Assembly: GCA_963715815.1 (NCBI GenBank) | Contig: OY970278.1 | Location: 1,674,001 to 1,738,000, forward strand | Direction: 5' to 3' | Length of the DNA: 64,000 nucleotides | DNA from: JAFAMS01 sp963715815 | Lineage (GTDB): Bacteria > Vulcanimicrobiota > Vulcanimicrobiia > Vulcanimicrobiales > Vulcanimicrobiaceae | Part shown: one piece after another, positions 23,309-32,394 of the stretch | How the letters are laid out: each line of letters starts with the position of its first letter | Position numbering within the stretch: the first letter of the stretch is position 1 | The notes under the pieces: model-generated | Database searches by the model: none | The model's input: the letters and a program-made list of their open reading frames with translations, nothing else | Told to the model about the DNA's origin: nothing | Program-made: the position numbers and the translations under genes

Positions 23309-25375
23309 ATGCCCATCCATACGCTGCGCGCGGACGAGTCAGAGCGCTCGCCGCTTCTTTTCAATCTACCGTATCCACCCGACGACCATGAGCAACTCCC
23401 CGAGGGGATCAGCCTGTGCATGATCGTCAAGAACGAGGAGCGCTTCCTCGAAGCGTGCTTACGCAGCGTAGAGGGCATCGTCGACGAGATCAACATCGTC
23501 GACACCGGTTCTACCGATCGTACGTTGGAGATTGCCGAGAAGTTCGGCGCGCGCATCCAGCACCGCGAATGGCGTAACGATTTCGCATGGGCACGCAATG
23601 AAGTGCTCGCAATGGCTACGAAACGCTGGGTGCTGGTCCTCGACGGCGACGAAGAGATTGCGCCCGAGTGCCGCCGGCAGCTGATGGACCTTCGAACGAC
23701 GCCATCCTATATGACGGTCGTTTACTGCCGAATTCACAACGACACGACCGAGTACGGCTCGAGCTCGATGATGTCGCACAGCCTGCCGCGTATCTTCCCG
23801 GCGACGCCGCGTATTCGTTACCGGGGCGTCATCCACGAAATGCTGGTTGCCGACGAGGGACAGACGAAGTCCGACGCCGTCATTACGCCGATTCGGATCC
23901 TGCATCGCGGCTACATGAGCGACGTCATCGGTGCGAAGAAGAAGAACGAGCGTAATGCGCCGCTGATTCAACGTGCGACCGAGATCGACGAGAACGATTC
24001 GTTCGCCTGGTTCAACTACGCAAACCATCTCATCGGGAACGGCAAAAACGACGAAGGCATCGACTGCATGCAGCGCGTCGTCGACATGGAGCGCGGCAAA
24101 GACATGCGCGGCTACGTTCCTCTCGCGTACGTCTTCCTGGCCGGAACGTTGGCCTCGCACCGCGGCGAAATCGACCGCGCGATGGAGATCATCGACGAAT
24201 GCCTGGAGCGCTTACCGAACTACGTGCTTGCGATCTATTGCAAAGCCGAGATCTACGCGCGCTCCGGGAAGTACGACGAAGCCCGTGAGTGGTTCCAAAA
24301 AGCGATCGGAACGCGCGCGCGCGAAGAATGGTACAACGTCGTCGATGAAGAGATCGCCGTTTGGAAGTGCCATTCGAACATCGCGACGAGCTATGTCAAC
24401 GAAGGCAAGTTCGACGAAGCGATCAAGTGGCTTGAAGAGGCCCACAAGAATAAGCCGGATCTCCTCGTTCTCAAAGACCGCCTCGCGTGGCTCTATGAGA
24501 AGACGAAGCGATACTTCGACGCTGAATTCATCCTGCGCCAAGCCTTCGAGGAGTATCCCGAAGAGCGCACGGCCGTCATGTACGTCAACTATCTGGCGCG
24601 CCGCAACCGCTTTACCCGCGCGCTCGAGGTAATCGAAGACGCGCTGCCGGCCGCGACAACCGAGCTGAAGGTCGCGCTCAATACGGCTGCCGGCGCAATC
24701 ATGCGTAAGACCGGGAACGGCGATCCCGTCCCGTATTTGCGCGCCGCTATCGATCTTTCTTCGGGTGCGGGTCTCGCGCTCGAGCTGCTCGACAGTATCT
24801 ATCTCGAACGCCAGGACGAAGTCTCTCGCGCGCGCTTGCGCCGCGACGAGATGGAGGCGCCTCTCGTTGCGCAGGTCGACTACTTACGCCGCACGAGCCG
24901 CTTGCTCGAAGAAGAACGCTATGACGACGTCATCGCCGTCGCGCAAGACGGACTACTCATCGATGCCGGCAACGCGAGCCTCATGTTCAATTTGGCGCTT
25001 GCGCTTTCGAAGACCGATGACGGCACGGGCCGTGCTATCGATTTGCTCGACAGCGTTCGTTCGGGAGAGCCCGACGTTATCGAAACGGCCGCAGCGTTGC
25101 GTGCGGCGCTGCTCGAACGCGAAGGAAGGTTCGAGGACGCGCTTGGTGCGCTCGATCGTGCCTTCGGCGAAGTGCCGTCGAACGAGGATGCGCTCTTGCA
25201 GCGATCGCGTTTGCTTCAATCGCTTGGCAGAGCCTCCGCCGCGGAGGCCGGCTTACGTGCGGCAATGTCGCGCGGACGTAAACGAATCGGTCTCGAGCTC
25301 GCGTCGCTGATGTTGCGCGAAGGCCGGTTCGCCGACGCACAACTAGTTGCCGAAGAGGCGCTCGCCTCCGCCTAA
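23309..25375 (+). CDS. GT2 glycosyltransferase with TPR repeats (candidate flagellin modification)
   Basis: 688 residues. Residues ~30-230 are a GT-A/GT2 domain: GISLCMIVKNEERFLEACLRSV, then DEINIVDTGSTDRTLEIAE and the nucleotide-binding acidic string LDGDEEI near residue 110. The rest is tetratricopeptide-like helical repeats, for example YCKAEIYARSGKYDEAREWF and SYVNEGKFDEAIKWLEEAH. GT2-TPR enzymes modify surface glycans or proteins; several flagellin glycosyltransferases have this layout. Here the gene follows four flagellins and is separated from the cap gene only by two more glycosyltransferases, which supports a filament-glycosylation role by inference. Its stop lies one base before the next start. 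Confidence 0.85.
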   Translation: MPIHTLRADESERSPLLFNLPYPPDDHEQLPEGISLCMIVKNEERFLEACLRSVEGIVDEINIVDTGSTDRTLEIAEKFGARIQHREWRNDFAWARNEVLAMATKRWVLVLDGDEEIAPECRRQLMDLRTTPSYMTVVYCRIHNDTTEYGSSSMMSHSLPRIFPATPRIRYRGVIHEMLVADEGQTKSDAVITPIRILHRGYMSDVIGAKKKNERNAPLIQRATEIDENDSFAWFNYANHLIGNGKNDEGIDCMQRVVDMERGKDMRGYVPLAYVFLAGTLASHRGEIDRAMEIIDECLERLPNYVLAIYCKAEIYARSGKYDEAREWFQKAIGTRAREEWYNVVDEEIAVWKCHSNIATSYVNEGKFDEAIKWLEEAHKNKPDLLVLKDRLAWLYEKTKRYFDAEFILRQAFEEYPEERTAVMYVNYLARRNRFTRALEVIEDALPAATTELKVALNTAAGAIMRKTGNGDPVPYLRAAIDLSSGAGLALELLDSIYLERQDEVSRARLRRDEMEAPLVAQVDYLRRTSRLLEEERYDDVIAVAQDGLLIDAGNASLMFNLALALSKTDDGTGRAIDLLDSVRSGEPDVIETAAALRAALLEREGRFEDALGALDRAFGEVPSNEDALLQRSRLLQSLGRASAAEAGLRAAMSRGRKRIGLELASLMLREGRFADAQLVAEEALASA

Positions 25376-25376
25376 C

Positions 25377-27698
25377 ATGGATCTTGCGGTTCTCCTCTTG
25401 GGCACAGCGAACGCTGCTACGCTGCGCGCGCTCCCGCATGGCCTGGAGGTTCACGAGACTTCCGCGGCCGAGGCCCTTGAGATCGCGCGAGGCCTTTCGG
25501 TAACACGGCTGCTGATCGTCGAGCCCGAATCGCGCATTCCGGCGCAAACGTTTCTCGCCGCCGCGCAGATCGAGGCAGACGGCGGTCTCGTCGGCGGTTG
25601 CGCGTTCTCGGATGGGATGCTGCGTTTCGGAAGCGTGTTCTCGTCGGTTCCATTCGGACCATACGCCATGGACCCGTTCCCGCTGGTCGACGTCACGGGC
25701 GGCGCGCAGCGCGAACGTCCGGCCGCGGACGCTATCGATACGGTGGCTTCGGGCGCATATCTCGTCGATCGTCTCGCATTTATCGAGGTCGGGGGCCTCG
25801 AACCGAACCTCGGGACACCGTGGCGCGCGTACGATCTCAGTCTACGATTCCGAGACGCCGGAAAGGGCGTGCGTTGGGACGCTGCGCTTGCATTCGTTCT
25901 CGACGGCGGACTGACGCGGTCCGGCGAGGCGGCAGATCATCGCGACTTCATGCGCCGCTGGGGCCACAATCTGGTCTCACGCTTCGACCTCGAGATGCCG
26001 GCGCGCGGCGGTATTCGCCGGCCGCTGCGTCTACCGTTCGGTCAGCGCGAAGCCATTGCAATGGCGATTCCGCAAGTCGACGTGATCGTCTTCGGTGAAG
26101 GTGGTCTTGGGCCGAATCAGATTCGGATTTCGACGCGCGTGCGGTTCGGGTCGATTCGCGATGCGCGCGGCGAGCAGGGCCGCGGCATCGCTGCGCTGCG
26201 CGACGCGCTGGCGTCGCGGGGCGACCGATACCTCTTGCTCGTCGATGCGGGCGCAGAGCTGAGCGATCATTGGGCGGAGCGCTTGCTCGTCGCCAGCGAG
26301 TGGGCAACCAACGTCTGTGCCGTGTCCGAGCCGGGCCGCACGCTGTTGTCGCTGTCGCGAATTCCGCTCGACATACAGCCTCCCGCCGAGGCAGCGGGCG
26401 TGGACGCAGCGCTCGACGTCATGTTCGAGCAAGCTCAACTTCGCGCGCGCATCGTTCGCGGACGGCCGGTCTCGCCGTGCGCAATTGCGCCGCATCGAAC
26501 GACAGTCAGTGTCGTCGTTGTCGCTCAAAGCGACGAGGGCTTCGGTCGCACGTCATTCGAGGGCATCTACACCGGGGATCTTGGAGTCGATTATCACGCG
26601 GTGACGACGCCGGCGCGCGCGGGGATGCTGGAGTTTCTCAAAGGATATCCGACGATTCGACGGATCGTCGATGATTCGCGCAGCTTGGCTGCCGGCGTCA
26701 ATGCCGCGCTGTCACGTGCCGAAGGCGAGATCGTCGTCGTCATCGGCGATGATTTCTTTCCGCCGCGCGGTTGGATCGAGATGGTGCGCGAGGCATTTTC
26801 GGTTCGCCCGGAGTCCGGCATCGTCGGATTCAGTACGGTAATGGTCGAAGGTTCACAGTGCGTCGACGCGGGCTATTCGGATATTAAAGCGTTTCATTCA
26901 TTTGCCGGAGTACGCCGTGCGACGATGCGCCGGGAAGCACACCTCGCGCACCGCTTGGCAGCCCTCGCGATTGCGATCGACGCACGGGCCTTGAAGGCCG
27001 TCGGCGGATTTGACGAGCGTCTCGGCGCCGGCCGCTGGGGCATCGAAGACCTCACGATTCGCATTCGTTCCGCCGGTTACGAGTGCTATGTCTCCGAAGA
27101 TCTGTTCGCGCATCATTTTCCATTAGGTGACGCAAAGCCGTTTCTCTCCGAGCCCACCGAAGAAGGCCGGCGCGCCGCCGTCTTTGCTGAAAAATGGGGG
27201 CTGCAGCCCTCCGATCTCGCGGCGTTCAATCCGATGCCATTTGTTGCGCGCGGCTTCGACCCGAATCGCGATTTCGTTCCGCTCGTCGACGTTCGAGAGA
27301 GCGACAAGCGGCTACGCGAGCGCTACGACGGCGTCTTCGTAGCCGGATGCCCGAATAGCGATGCCGTCGACGCCGTCGCCCCGATACTGCGCCGGTATTT
27401 TCAAGCTTTTAACTCCGGCGATGACGTGCTCTTCGCGATCGGTATCGGTGAAGGTATCGACGTCGAATCCGTCAGTGCCCGTGCTCGCGCGCTGGTTCGC
27501 AAAGCCGGCGTGAAACTCGAGGAAGCGCCGGACGTCGTTATCTCGCCGCTCGGCACCGATCCCGAACGTTGGCTCGCCGGACTTTCGAACGGGCCCCGTC
27601 ACTGTGTGTTCGACGGTGGCGTTCTGACGTCGCTCTCGCGTTTGGATGATTTGAGCCCGAGCGGTTTGCGGCGAGCAGTTGCGACGGTGCCGGCGTGA
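25377..27698 (+). CDS. Large glycosyltransferase with GT2 (GT-A) domain
   Basis: 773 residues. Residues 1-~220 are GT-A-like (AVLLLGTANAATLRALPHGL and VGGLEPNLGTPWRAYDLSLRFRD) with a fragment resembling the acceptor region of a GT2 fold. A second complete GT2 domain starts near residue 376 (VSVVVVAQSDEG), with the acidic motif GEIVVVIGDDFFPP near 455 and the acceptor-site string AVGGFDERLGAGRWGIEDLTIRI near 545. The C-terminal 150 residues (DVRESDKRLRERYDGVFVAG onward) are alpha/beta with no obvious motif and could be half of a GT-B fold. ATG 25377 is favoured; it lies one base after the preceding stop. The stop overlaps the next start (GTGA). Substrates are unknown. Confidence 0.8.
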   Translation: MDLAVLLLGTANAATLRALPHGLEVHETSAAEALEIARGLSVTRLLIVEPESRIPAQTFLAAAQIEADGGLVGGCAFSDGMLRFGSVFSSVPFGPYAMDPFPLVDVTGGAQRERPAADAIDTVASGAYLVDRLAFIEVGGLEPNLGTPWRAYDLSLRFRDAGKGVRWDAALAFVLDGGLTRSGEAADHRDFMRRWGHNLVSRFDLEMPARGGIRRPLRLPFGQREAIAMAIPQVDVIVFGEGGLGPNQIRISTRVRFGSIRDARGEQGRGIAALRDALASRGDRYLLLVDAGAELSDHWAERLLVASEWATNVCAVSEPGRTLLSLSRIPLDIQPPAEAAGVDAALDVMFEQAQLRARIVRGRPVSPCAIAPHRTTVSVVVVAQSDEGFGRTSFEGIYTGDLGVDYHAVTTPARAGMLEFLKGYPTIRRIVDDSRSLAAGVNAALSRAEGEIVVVIGDDFFPPRGWIEMVREAFSVRPESGIVGFSTVMVEGSQCVDAGYSDIKAFHSFAGVRRATMRREAHLAHRLAALAIAIDARALKAVGGFDERLGAGRWGIEDLTIRIRSAGYECYVSEDLFAHHFPLGDAKPFLSEPTEEGRRAAVFAEKWGLQPSDLAAFNPMPFVARGFDPNRDFVPLVDVRESDKRLRERYDGVFVAGCPNSDAVDAVAPILRRYFQAFNSGDDVLFAIGIGEGIDVESVSARARALVRKAGVKLEEAPDVVISPLGTDPERWLAGLSNGPRHCVFDGGVLTSLSRLDDLSPSGLRRAVATVPA

Positions 27699-29695
27699 GA
27701 TATCATCGGGCGTTTGACGACTTAGCGATCGTTCTCAACGTCGAGGCGGGCGACGTTCTGTCCGCCGAAAATCTCGTTGCCGTGCGACTCGAGCCGGTCG
27801 TCCGCAGCGTAAACGGTTCTGCGGCTCTGGATTTGCATTTCCGCCGCGAGAGCCGGTGGAGTGTTGTCCCTCTTGTCATCGTCGACGTGCCCATGCTCGA
27901 AGCGCGCGAACGCGATCCGCTCGTATGGCCGCAGCGTATCGTCGAGTATGGCAAAAATATCGACGCTGATTCGATCGGCGACCGTATCGAGGCTTGGTTG
28001 CGAGAGCTTCTCGCCGAAGGCGCGATGAATCGCGAGCAGTTTCGCATCTTCGGCAACTCCGAAGATGAAGCGCGTTTCATCGCAGCGCGCGCGGCCGGAT
28101 TCCTCGGAGCGGCGCCCTACGAAGTGGTTGGACGCAAAGCAGCGCCGTACGTTTTTGCGCGGCGTCACGCGCGGAGTCGCGACGTCGTGATTGCGGCGCG
28201 CGACGCAGAGCTCGGAGCCGTCTTGCTCAAGCCGGTGGTCCGCAAGCTCGAGATCCTTGTAAATGATGCCGTGGCGGCAGTCTGGTACGGAGTCGAGTCG
28301 GAACAAAGTGAGCGCGACGTAGCAATCGTCGATGCTTCAAATCGCTCGCGTGCGGAAGTCAAATCGGCGCAAACGGTTGTCGATCTCGACGCCGGCGAAG
28401 GCGTGCGTATCGAGCCCGCGCCGATCGTCCCTATTGATTCGCTTTTCGATTTCACCGGCGTCGTTCGCCGCGGCGAACGGCCATTTTCAGTTCTGATTCG
28501 AAAAGAGCGTCAATTGCGACAGCCGACTATCCCGGATCGGGCAGCGGTGGGCGGCTCGTCGGGTCGAATCGTCTTCGGATTGCGTGGGCGCGCGCTGCAG
28601 CAGGGCGGTGCGGACGTCGATCTCGCGCAGATGATCGCCGTGGCGATGCGCGACGAGGGCTTTAGTGTGGACGTCGTTGACGAGCCGCAGAAAGCGATCG
28701 CCCTTCGTCCGGATCTGATCCATGCGTTCGGTCTTGCCGATGGATCGGCCGCACTTGCATACGCGCGTGCGGCTCGTAGTCTCGAAGTGCCCTTTGCGCT
28801 GCATGCACTCTACGATGCGCCCGCGCTCGGCGGATACTGGGGTGCAACCGTTACGCCGTATTGCTTCCGTTTCGCGCAAGACGAAACGACGGTAGCAAGT
28901 CTTTCCGTTTTGATGCGCGATCGGCGGTTGGCCGTAAATCAAATCATCGCCGATGCAGTATTCCACCCGACACAACCGACTTGGAAAGACGACATCGCAT
29001 CGGCAATGTCGATTGCGGACGTCGTATTTGTGACCGGACCCAAGGAAGAAGAGGCGCTGCGCCAAGTTTCTGCCGACGCCAACTTCATATCAATGCCGCT
29101 TCCGGTTGCGCACGGAAGCGAGCCGGCACCGATCGGTGCGCTCGTTGGGTCGCAACCGTATGCGCTGCTTCACGCTCCGATCGAGTCGACCCAAAATCAA
29201 CTGCAGGCGGTGCGTGCAGTCGAGATGGCGGATATCGCGCTCGTCATCGCGGGGCCGGTAACCGATGCGGATTATGCAAGCCTCGTCCGCAGTTTCGCGG
29301 GCGACCGTGTCATCATGCTCGATGAGCCCGATCCCATGACGCTCGAAGGTCTCTATCGCGGCGCGGATGTCTTCCTGGACGTCGCTTGGGTTGGTTGCGG
29401 GCTTGCGCGTGCGGCGCGCGCACTTTCTCGCGGAGCGGCTCCTGTGGTAAGCGCTCGCATGCCTTTGCAAGATCTTAACCTGGGCGAATTCGGGGCCTCG
29501 GTCGAGCCGGGTGACGTTCAGTCGATCGCACGTGGTCTCGGTGATACATGGACGATTCGCCAGCACGAAGCGTCGCGTTTCGAAGAAATAAGAACGTCTG
29601 TGCTCTCAGGATCGGGTGTGCGGGATGTCACGACATCGATCGTGGTAGCCTATGCGCAGTCCATAGAAAAGCGGACTATGCCGGTGCTCCGATAA
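27695..29695 (+). CDS. GT-B-type glycosyltransferase, N-terminal domain unknown
   Basis: 666 residues. The C-terminal half, from SSGRIVFGLRGRALQQGG near residue 287, reads as a GT-B glycosyltransferase of the GT4 type: VALRPDLIHAFGLADGSAALAYARA-like Rossmann segments, MSIADVVFVTGPKEEEALRQV, and the C-terminal nucleotide-binding region MTLEGLYRGADVFLDVAWVGCGLARAARAL. The N-terminal 280 residues are alpha/beta without a recognised motif. It starts at GTG 27695 overlapping the preceding stop by 4 bp. Its stop codon lies inside the sigma-28 promoter for fliD. Third of three coupled glycosyltransferases between the flagellins and fliD. Confidence 0.75.
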   Translation: MRYHRAFDDLAIVLNVEAGDVLSAENLVAVRLEPVVRSVNGSAALDLHFRRESRWSVVPLVIVDVPMLEARERDPLVWPQRIVEYGKNIDADSIGDRIEAWLRELLAEGAMNREQFRIFGNSEDEARFIAARAAGFLGAAPYEVVGRKAAPYVFARRHARSRDVVIAARDAELGAVLLKPVVRKLEILVNDAVAAVWYGVESEQSERDVAIVDASNRSRAEVKSAQTVVDLDAGEGVRIEPAPIVPIDSLFDFTGVVRRGERPFSVLIRKERQLRQPTIPDRAAVGGSSGRIVFGLRGRALQQGGADVDLAQMIAVAMRDEGFSVDVVDEPQKAIALRPDLIHAFGLADGSAALAYARAARSLEVPFALHALYDAPALGGYWGATVTPYCFRFAQDETTVASLSVLMRDRRLAVNQIIADAVFHPTQPTWKDDIASAMSIADVVFVTGPKEEEALRQVSADANFISMPLPVAHGSEPAPIGALVGSQPYALLHAPIESTQNQLQAVRAVEMADIALVIAGPVTDADYASLVRSFAGDRVIMLDEPDPMTLEGLYRGADVFLDVAWVGCGLARAARALSRGAAPVVSARMPLQDLNLGEFGASVEPGDVQSIARGLGDTWTIRQHEASRFEEIRTSVLSGSGVRDVTTSIVVAYAQSIEKRTMPVLR

Positions 29696-29720
29696 AATGA
29701 TGTACTCGCTTGCCCGATAT
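29693..29720 (+). promoter_or_regulatory. Sigma-28-type promoter for fliD
   Basis: TAAAATGA at 29693-29700, 12 nt, CCCGATAT at 29713-29720. The spacing is identical to the flgF, flgM and flagellin 1 promoters. It begins at the stop codon of the preceding gene. The predicted start near 29727 leaves a ~70-nt leader containing a small hairpin (GGCGC/GCGCC at 29762-29775) and an AGGGGGCG SD-like stretch. Confidence 0.7.
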
Positions 29721-29795
29721 TCCCTAGGAAGGGACTTGAGTAACATGGATGTTTTTCAGGAGGCGCTATTGCGCCCCAGGGGGCGAGTTTAACCG

Positions 29796-32387
29796 ATGTC
29801 AGGATTATCCGGAGTCGGTTCAAGCTCGACCAGTTCAACTACGGGGACGCTCGGTAACGTTCCGCCGATTTCGTTTCCCGGTATCGCGTCTGGTATCGAT
29901 TACAACGCGATCATCGAGAAGCTGACGTCGCTGACGCTTGCGCAGAATCAGCCGCTCAACGCCGAGAACACGAGTCTTGCCGCCCAAAACAAAGAGCTGA
30001 TCAAGATTAATGGTCTCATTCAAAACGTTCAGGCCGCGATCCAGAATCTTGGCGATTCAAGTCTCTTCAACCAATTTGCTGCGACGTCGAGCAATTCGTC
30101 GTTCGCGAGCGCCGAGCAAATCGCCGGCCAGACACCTCAACCCGGAACGACGACGATTCTTTCGCAAACGCTCGGAACGTCGACCGTCATCAGCAGCGAC
30201 CCCGCTGCCAACAAACCTATCAACACCGGCGTCACGCTCGCGACCGCGGGCTTTCAGATTACGCCGAGCAACGGCGCATCATCGGGCGGCAAGTTCACCG
30301 TCGACGGGCAGCAGATCAGCTTCGACGTTGGGACTGACACGGTCCAATCGATTCTCAACAAACTGAATGCGCTCACGGGCGTCAAGGCGACGTTCCAAAA
30401 CGATCAGCTCACGTTGACGTCGACGAACGGACAGCCGCTTTCGATCGGTTCGGCTTCCGATTCGGGCAATCTCGAGCAGATCTTCAAGCTCGACACGTCG
30501 CCGATCACGGGCGGTCAACAGCAAACCTCAGCCGGAACCGTTTCCTCGCAAATAATCTCAAACGGAAATGGCGTCACCTTGACGGACACTCTCGGCGGGG
30601 TCGGCGGAGACGGCGTCACTACGAACGGGACGCTGACGATCAACGGCGCTCCGGGGATTGCATATACGACCGGAGAGACGGTCGGAGCCCTCGAGACTGC
30701 GATCAACACCGCGGGAATCCCCGGCGTTAGCGCGACGATCGTTAACGGACAATTGGAGATCGGATCGACCACCGGACCCGTGACGGTCACGGAAACGGGC
30801 GGCGGCGATTTCCTAACCGCGTTCAAGGGCGGTATGGCGCAAGACGTCACGGGCGCCGACATGCTCGGCAACGACGGCGTCACTACACCGGGCACGCTCA
30901 CGATCAACGGTAACGCGATCGCCTATACGACCGGCGAGACGGTTTCTGCCCTCGAGGCTTCGATCAACGCGGTTGCCGGCTTGAGCGCCTCGCTTCAGGG
31001 GGGCGAGCTCGTCATCGGAACGACGAACGGTGCCGCGCTGAACATGACGGAAACCGGCGGCGGCAACTTCCTGACCACGTTCAATGGCGGGATGAGTGCT
31101 GCGTCGAGCGTGCAGACGGTAACCTCGTCATCGGCCGTCGGTGGCATCGATCCCAACGAGTCACTCAACCTCGTCAACTCGACCACGCCGCTCAACAGCG
31201 GTACGATATTCACGATCAACGGCGTTGCGATCAGCATCAACCCGGCGACCGAAAACCTGCAGGACGTGATCAACGCGATCAACACCTCGAACGCGGGCGT
31301 GATCGCCTCGTGGAATACGACCACCGGGGAACTGCAGCTCGTTTCGAAAGCAACTGGTCCGCAGAGTATCGTTCTCGGCGCACCCGGTGACAGCAGCAAT
31401 TTCTTGCAAGCCTTCGGGTTGACGACGGGAGGCGCGACGACGCAAGTCGGCCAGCAAGCTTCGGTTACGTACGAGAGCCCCTCCGGAAACCCGACAACCG
31501 TTTATAGCAACAGCAATGCGGTCACGAACGTCATTCCGGGCGTTACGCTCAACTTGCTGCAGAACTCGGGCTCGTACACCGTCACGGTGGCGCAAAGCAG
31601 CACGAGCCTGATCACCAGTATCAATGCGTTCGTCAAGTCATATAACGCTGCGATCAACGAGATCAATAACGCGAGTGCGCCGCCGGTCGTCTCGACGAAA
31701 GCTCCGGGGACGCCGCTGGCAAGCGGTACGGCGCAATCCAACGTCACGGTCCCAGGTGGCGTTCTGTTCGGGAACGACTCCGTTTCGGAGATGAAGGACC
31801 AGCTCGTGCAGATGGTCTCGGATCTCTACCAAAGTGGGTCTTCCTCGTACAACTCGTTTTCAGCGATTGGTCTTGCGCTCGATTCGAGCGTCTCGGTTAT
31901 CAGCAGCTCCTCAACGACCGGAAGCGGCGACAGCGCTGATTCCGTCGGTGACAGCGGCATACAGACGCAAACGTTCGACGGAACCAGCGGTCAGCTGACG
32001 TCTCTCGACACGACGACGTTCGATGCAGCGCTAGCCGCGAATCCTTCCGCGGTGCAATGGCTCTTCACGAATACTAGCGGTGTCCTCGGGCAAGTCGGAA
32101 CGTATCTAACGTACGTCACCGGCACCCCGACGTCGCTTGGACCAAACAATCCATTTCTCTCCCAGGTCCCCGACACGTCGCTGCTCCAGAGCATCGAAAC
32201 ATCGAACTCGAATCAAATCGATTCGATCAATCAGCAGATCGCCATCATCAACGATGAAGCGACGGCGCAGGCAAATCAGCTGCGCGCGCAATTCAACGCA
32301 TCGGAAACGTTGATCGCACAGCTGCAACAAGAACAGGCATCGCTTTCGAGCATTCTCGGTTCGGCGTCGTCTACTTCGAGCTCGTGA
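29796..32387 (+). CDS. fliD: Filament cap protein FliD (HAP2), enlarged
   Basis: 863 residues, about twice the length of typical FliD. The N-terminal cap domain has PPISFPGIASGIDYNAIIEKL and the coiled segment ENTSLAAQNKELIKINGLIQ. The C-terminal part matches FliD: SLITSINAFVKSYNAAINEI, FSAIGLALDSSVSV, LTSLDTTTFDAALAANPSAVQWLF, and a terminal coiled coil ending ETLIAQLQQEQASLSSIL. The extra length lies between residues ~140 and 560, where at least four flagellin-IN-like modules repeat; two have the near-identical core TTNGTLTINGAPGIAYTTGE and TTPGTLTINGNAIAYTTGE. FliD caps the growing filament and folds flagellin. It is coupled downstream to fliS. Confidence 0.95.
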   Translation: MSGLSGVGSSSTSSTTGTLGNVPPISFPGIASGIDYNAIIEKLTSLTLAQNQPLNAENTSLAAQNKELIKINGLIQNVQAAIQNLGDSSLFNQFAATSSNSSFASAEQIAGQTPQPGTTTILSQTLGTSTVISSDPAANKPINTGVTLATAGFQITPSNGASSGGKFTVDGQQISFDVGTDTVQSILNKLNALTGVKATFQNDQLTLTSTNGQPLSIGSASDSGNLEQIFKLDTSPITGGQQQTSAGTVSSQIISNGNGVTLTDTLGGVGGDGVTTNGTLTINGAPGIAYTTGETVGALETAINTAGIPGVSATIVNGQLEIGSTTGPVTVTETGGGDFLTAFKGGMAQDVTGADMLGNDGVTTPGTLTINGNAIAYTTGETVSALEASINAVAGLSASLQGGELVIGTTNGAALNMTETGGGNFLTTFNGGMSAASSVQTVTSSSAVGGIDPNESLNLVNSTTPLNSGTIFTINGVAISINPATENLQDVINAINTSNAGVIASWNTTTGELQLVSKATGPQSIVLGAPGDSSNFLQAFGLTTGGATTQVGQQASVTYESPSGNPTTVYSNSNAVTNVIPGVTLNLLQNSGSYTVTVAQSSTSLITSINAFVKSYNAAINEINNASAPPVVSTKAPGTPLASGTAQSNVTVPGGVLFGNDSVSEMKDQLVQMVSDLYQSGSSSYNSFSAIGLALDSSVSVISSSSTTGSGDSADSVGDSGIQTQTFDGTSGQLTSLDTTTFDAALAANPSAVQWLFTNTSGVLGQVGTYLTYVTGTPTSLGPNNPFLSQVPDTSLLQSIETSNSNQIDSINQQIAIINDEATAQANQLRAQFNASETLIAQLQQEQASLSSILGSASSTSSS

Positions 32388-32394
32388 TAGTCTG

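Noticed and set aside
23459..24160. Minus-strand open frame of 233 codons
   Set aside because: Antisense to the GT2 domain of the GT2-TPR protein, which has clear motifs.
29982..31680. CRISPR or tandem DNA repeat array in fliD
   Set aside because: The repetition is at protein level (IN-like modules of ~100 residues) with diverged DNA; there are no short identical repeats with spacers.
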